Assembly: GCA_002780705.1 (NCBI GenBank)
Contig: PEUP01000086.1
Location: 1 to 16,163 of the forward strand
Length of the DNA: 16,163 nucleotides
DNA from: Elusimicrobia bacterium CG03_land_8_20_14_0_80_50_18
GTDB lineage: Bacteria; CG03
Direction of reading: 5' to 3'
Position 1 is the first letter of the stretch, and each line of letters starts with the position of its first letter. Made by a program: the position numbers and the translations under genes. Under the pieces are notes generated by a model, which saw only the letters and a program-made list of their open reading frames with translations, did not search any database and was not told where the DNA came from. Positions 13,423 through 16,163 of the stretch are shown here, one piece after another.

Positions 13423-13920
13423 TCAGTATTTTTCCCAGTGAAGGACTTCTTTGAGCGCTTTTTTGGGGGTCTCGGTGAAGCCGTCTTTGGGATAGCCCAC
13501 GCAGACGAGGCTCACAAGTTTGTGATCCGCGGGCGCGCCGAGCGCCTGAAGTATATCGGCGCAATACGGTTTTCTGTCGCCGGCAACCCACACGGTGCCG
13601 AGGCCAAGGTCGCGGGCCATGACAAGAATATTTTCTGTCGCCGCGGAGCCGTCTTCAAGATAATATTTCACGGGCTCGCTTATCACGGCTATGACAGCGG
13701 GGCTTTCCGCCATATAAGGCCCGTTCTTCGGGGCGATTGAGGCGAGTTCTTTTCTCGTGGCCTCATCTGTCACCACGATAAACGAAACCGGCTGGACATT
13801 GTTTGCCGTAGCCGCACGGGCTCCCGCTTCCACAATTTTTTCCAGATCTTCTTTTGACACATTCCTGTCAGAATACTTTCTTACACTCACTCTTTTTTTG
13901 ATCGCGTCGTAGGTTTCCAT
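13423..13920 (-). CDS. Nitroreductase family protein
   Basis: A 165-aa FMN-dependent nitroreductase-family protein, close to the short end of the family. The N-terminal AIKKRVSVRKYSDRNVSKED is the FMN-phosphate-binding R-x-S-x-R block, followed by the catalytic-pocket region AGARAATANNVQPVSFIVV, the LVMARDLGLGTVWVAG helix, and the C-terminal LVSLVCVGYPKD. It would reduce nitro groups, quinones or flavin-linked substrates with NAD(P)H; the true substrate is unknown. The start ATG 13920 has AGGGGGA five to six bases upstream and lies 10 nt after the FKBP stop codon, so the two are probably cotranscribed. It converges with the ankyrin gene, with only 20 nt between them and no clear terminator. 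Confidence 0.92.
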   Translation of the reverse strand: METYDAIKKRVSVRKYSDRNVSKEDLEKIVEAGARAATANNVQPVSFIVVTDEATRKELASIAPKNGPYMAESPAVIAVISEPVKYYLEDGSAATENILVMARDLGLGTVWVAGDRKPYCADILQALGAPADHKLVSLVCVGYPKDGFTETPKKALKEVLHWEKY

Positions 13921-13930
13921 AAAAATCCCC

Positions 13931-14632
13931 CTATTTGTTGACTGAAATAAGCTCCACCGTGAAGACCAGCGTCGCGTTCGGGCCTATTGCGCCGCCGGCT
14001 CCCCTCTCGCCGTAAGCAAGTTCGGAGGGAATATAAAATTCGTATTTGGCGCCCTCTTTCATAAGCTGAAGGCCTTCTGTCCAGCCGCGTATCACGCCGT
14101 TCAGAGGGAATGTCGCGGGCTCGCCCCTCTTGTATGAGCTGTCAAACTCTGTGCCGTCTATAAGGGTGCCGCTGTAATGCACCGTCACGCTGTCAGTCGC
14201 CTTCGGGCTCGCTCCTTTGCCCTCCTTGATAACCTTGTACTGAAGGCCGCTGGCTGTTGTTTTGACGCCCTGCTTTTTCGCGTTCGCCTGCAGGAATTCA
14301 TCGCCGGCCTTCCTGTTGTCAGCTCCGGCGGTGCCGGCCTGTTCCGCATGTTTTTTCTGCAGTTCTTCGGTCAGGGCTGTCATGACTTCGCGGCGCTCTT
14401 CAAATGTCAGACGGGGCTCGGCTCCCGCAAGAGCGTCCTTGATGCCCTCTTTCATGAACGCGAGATCCGCGTCTATGCCCTGACCCTTCAAGTTGCTCCC
14501 GATATCCCAACCTATGCTGTAGCCGACTTTCTCTTTTTGTGTTTCCATGTTTTTTTTCGCGCAGCCGAAAGCTGGAAGCATCACCAGACAAAAACCTATA
14601 CAGCCCGCGTAAAACCTGACTTTACTTTTCAT
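13931..14632 (-). CDS. FKBP-type peptidyl-prolyl isomerase lipoprotein (Mip/FkpA-like)
   Basis: A 233-aa protein starting at ATG 14632. That start is preferred over ATG 14728 because GAGGGGG lies six bases before it, because it yields a lipoprotein signal ending A-F-G-C (Cys24), and because 14728 is only 3 nt past a -10 box. Residues about 30-135 are the helical dimerisation domain of Mip/FkpA-type enzymes (KVGYSIGWDIGSNLKGQGI then DADLAFMKEGIKDAL). Residues about 140-233 are the FKBP domain (VTVHYSGTLIDGTEFDSSY, FPLNGVIRGWTEGLQLM, YIPSELAYGERGAGG). It speeds prolyl isomerisation of periplasmic or outer-membrane proteins. First gene of a pair with the nitroreductase. Confidence 0.94.
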   Translation of the reverse strand: MKSKVRFYAGCIGFCLVMLPAFGCAKKNMETQKEKVGYSIGWDIGSNLKGQGIDADLAFMKEGIKDALAGAEPRLTFEERREVMTALTEELQKKHAEQAGTAGADNRKAGDEFLQANAKKQGVKTTASGLQYKVIKEGKGASPKATDSVTVHYSGTLIDGTEFDSSYKRGEPATFPLNGVIRGWTEGLQLMKEGAKYEFYIPSELAYGERGAGGAIGPNATLVFTVELISVNK

Positions 14633-14731
14633 GCACGCCCCCTCTTTTCTCATTGTCCCAAACGCCAAATTTACCAATTGCTTTTTCCGACAGGCCGCCT
14701 GACGGTCGGCAAACACTGTCTTTTTCATTGT

Positions 14732-14737
14732 ATTATA
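14732..14737 (-). promoter_or_regulatory. -10 box for the FKBP-nitroreductase operon
   Basis: A perfect TATAAT on the minus strand lies about 100 nt before ATG 14632. No good -35 is seen at 16-18 nt. The resulting leader of about 93 nt can form a bulged hairpin (CCGAC ... GTCGG), but nothing in it matches a riboswitch I know. Confidence 0.4.
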
Positions 14738-14784
14738 AGTTGAGAAAAATTGCCAGAAAAACCGTGGAATAATCCCGCTATCGT

Positions 14785-15783
14785 TTACGCTTTCCGGATA
14801 AGCGCCCGGACAGCATCCAGCACTTCAGCGGGGCTGATGTCCCTCATACAGCTGTGATGGCCTCGGGGGCAAGCCATGGGGCCGTGGATGTTGCAGGGCC
14901 GGCAGACTAAAGTCTTCTGGAGAATAATACTGTTCTGATTGAAAGGCCCGAAACCGAAAGCGGGTATTGTCGGACCGAAAATAGCCACGGTCTTCACGCC
15001 AAATGCTGAAGCAAAATGAAGAGGAGCGGAATCTCCCGTTATAAGCAGATCCGCGTTCTTTATGAGAGATGCCAGTTCAAGAAAATCCGTCCCGCCCACA
15101 AAATCCCTCACTTCGCCTTTAACCGCTTTTTTGATCTCCTGCCAGCCCTCAAGATCTTCGGGCGCGCCGGCGGCGGCGATTCTGAAATCTCCGGAGAGAA
15201 TATCTATCAGATTCACCCAGTATTCAGCGGGCCATCGCTTTGCGCCCCAGTTTGAAAAAGGGCTTATAACAGCAAGCGGCTTTTCTGTTGGCTTTCCGAA
15301 TTCGGCCGCCTCAAAATCCTCGTCAAAGGGTATGTTCCAGTTCCCGTCCCAGATGTCAAAGCCCGCGGCGCGGGCGAGGCCGAGATTTCTTTCTATCTCG
15401 TGAGGCCCCCCCTCATATCTCACCTTTTGGGTGAAGAAAAAACTCCCCGGCGAAATACCAAAACCTATTCTTTTTTTTATTCCGGCAAGCCGGGCCATAA
15501 GAGCGCTGCGGAAAGACCTGTGTATAACAAGAGCGAGGTCATATTTTTCCTTTCTGAGGCCGGCGCAGAAAGAAAGGAAATGCAGGGGGCCGCGGTTCCG
15601 GCCTTTCTTATCGTCCTCAATCACTCTGGAAACAGCGGGATGTTTTTGGACGAATTTTTTATAGGCCGGAAGAGTCAGAAAATGTATCTCACTTTCCGGA
15701 AAACTCTGCTTAACGGCCTCGGCAAGCGGAAGCGCCAGTATCACATCTCCTATAAAAGCCGACTGCATTATCAGGATTTTCAT
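14785..15783 (-). CDS. Glycosyltransferase family 9 (LPS heptosyltransferase-like)
   Basis: A 332-aa protein of normal GT9 length. The N-terminal ILIMQSAFIGDVILALPL is the GT9 opening block with a catalytic-type Asp (D13); PFSNWGAKRWPAEYWVNL (175-192) and LLITGDSAPLHFASAFGV (246-263) are the nucleotide-sugar-binding motifs, followed by AIFGPT. GT9 enzymes add heptose to the lipopolysaccharide inner core from ADP-heptose on the cytoplasmic face of the inner membrane. The C-terminal Cys set (C294, C297, C305, C312, in CRPC...C...C-M) is also found in other heptosyltransferase II-like proteins. The start ATG 15783 overlaps the preceding GT9 stop (ATGA). Donor and acceptor sugars are inferred from family only. 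Confidence 0.92.
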   Translation of the reverse strand: MKILIMQSAFIGDVILALPLAEAVKQSFPESEIHFLTLPAYKKFVQKHPAVSRVIEDDKKGRNRGPLHFLSFCAGLRKEKYDLALVIHRSFRSALMARLAGIKKRIGFGISPGSFFFTQKVRYEGGPHEIERNLGLARAAGFDIWDGNWNIPFDEDFEAAEFGKPTEKPLAVISPFSNWGAKRWPAEYWVNLIDILSGDFRIAAAGAPEDLEGWQEIKKAVKGEVRDFVGGTDFLELASLIKNADLLITGDSAPLHFASAFGVKTVAIFGPTIPAFGFGPFNQNSIILQKTLVCRPCNIHGPMACPRGHHSCMRDISPAEVLDAVRALIRKA

Positions 15784-16163
15784 TTAAGCGCGTCCTCCAC
15801 AGCAAGCGTGAGCTCTTTCGCGCTGATGGACTCCATGCACACCCTGTCGCCCCTTGAGCAGTCTTTGCCGCCGTGCAGATGACAGGGCCGGCAGGGAACA
15901 TCCGCCTGCATTATCTTCGCCCCCGGCGGAGCGAAACCGAAATCCGTGACGGTCGGGCCGAAAAACACTATGAGGGGTTTTCCGAGAGCCGAGGCGGCGT
16001 GCGCGGCTCCGGAATCCATGCTTATGACGCAGTTTGAAGCGTCCATGACAGCGAAGAACATCCGGAGACTCAGACGACCGGCGAGATTTTTTACAAAATT
16101 CACATGATACCTGTTCGTTGGCATAAGCTTCTGCGCGCGGTCGTAATCATCGCCCGTCAGTAT
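15780..16163 (-). CDS. Second glycosyltransferase family 9 protein, C-terminal part
   Basis: The frame is open to the right edge of the window, so the N-terminus is missing; 127 codons plus TGA are visible. It contains VISMDSGAAHAASALGKPLI and VFFGPT, the GT9 donor-binding motif, then CRPCHLHGGKDCSRGDRVCM, the same Cys set as the downstream GT9. An internal ATG at 16124 is not the start, because codons upstream of it (ILTGDDYDRAQKL) continue the fold. It overlaps the next gene by 4 nt, so the two paralogues form an operon, presumably for lipopolysaccharide core assembly. Confidence 0.9.
   Translation of the reverse strand: MLTGDDYDRAQKLMPTNRYHVNFVKNLAGRLSLRMFFAVMDASNCVISMDSGAAHAASALGKPLIVFFGPTVTDFGFAPPGAKIMQADVPCRPCHLHGGKDCSRGDRVCMESISAKELTLAVEDALK

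Overview
The window looks like chromosomal DNA of a Gram-negative, probably anaerobic bacterium. It encodes an RND pump with an outer-membrane TolC partner, several lipoproteins with clear lipoboxes, two tandem family-9 (heptosyltransferase-like) glycosyltransferases, and the remains of a flavodiiron protein gene. The style (compact operons, 1-14 nt junctions, apparently leaderless promoters) would suit an uncultivated phylum such as Elusimicrobiota or Omnitrophota, but that placement is a guess. Nearly everything is on the minus strand; the main exception is one ankyrin lipoprotein gene.

Layout, left to right. 1-53: the first 17 codons of a DRE-TIM (HMG-CoA lyase/homocitrate synthase-like) gene with its own promoter. 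123-6634: a TetR-regulated tripartite efflux operon, transcribed right to left as tetR, tolC-like, adaptor lipoprotein, RND pump, cyclic-nucleotide-binding (CNB) protein. Its promoter (TTGACA-17-TACAAT) is overlapped by a perfect 40-bp palindrome, so TetR very likely represses the whole operon, itself included. The adaptor lacks the usual alpha-hairpin, and the CNB gene is broken by a single in-frame TAA.

6702-11234: an accessory island holding three small two-gene operons of toxin-antitoxin style. They are a nucleotidyltransferase (MNT, with fused winged helix) plus HEPN pair; an excisionase-like HTH protein plus Doc/Fic pair; and an unrecognised 145-aa plus 66-aa pair. Each has a TTGACA promoter with a palindrome across its core elements. 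Between the first two lie an insertion-sequence scar (7757-8034) that decapitates a flavodiiron gene (only 49 codons left) and an intact mgtE Mg2+ channel gene.

11339-12135: a flavin reductase-like gene and a tRNA-Gln(CUG) gene with a strong promoter. 12188-13402: an ankyrin-repeat lipoprotein with a CsgG/TolB-like C-terminal domain (plus strand). 13423-14737: a nitroreductase and an FKBP-type prolyl isomerase lipoprotein, probably one operon. 14785-16163: two overlapping family-9 glycosyltransferase genes, the second cut by the window edge.

The items most worth a second look are the unknown 145/66-aa cassette, the palindromic ACAAGTGT core found in four promoter-region sites, the broken CNB gene, the IS scar in the flavodiiron gene, and the ankyrin-CsgG lipoprotein. 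No stretch over 300 bases lacks a called feature. I saw no CRISPR array and no convincing rho-independent terminator.
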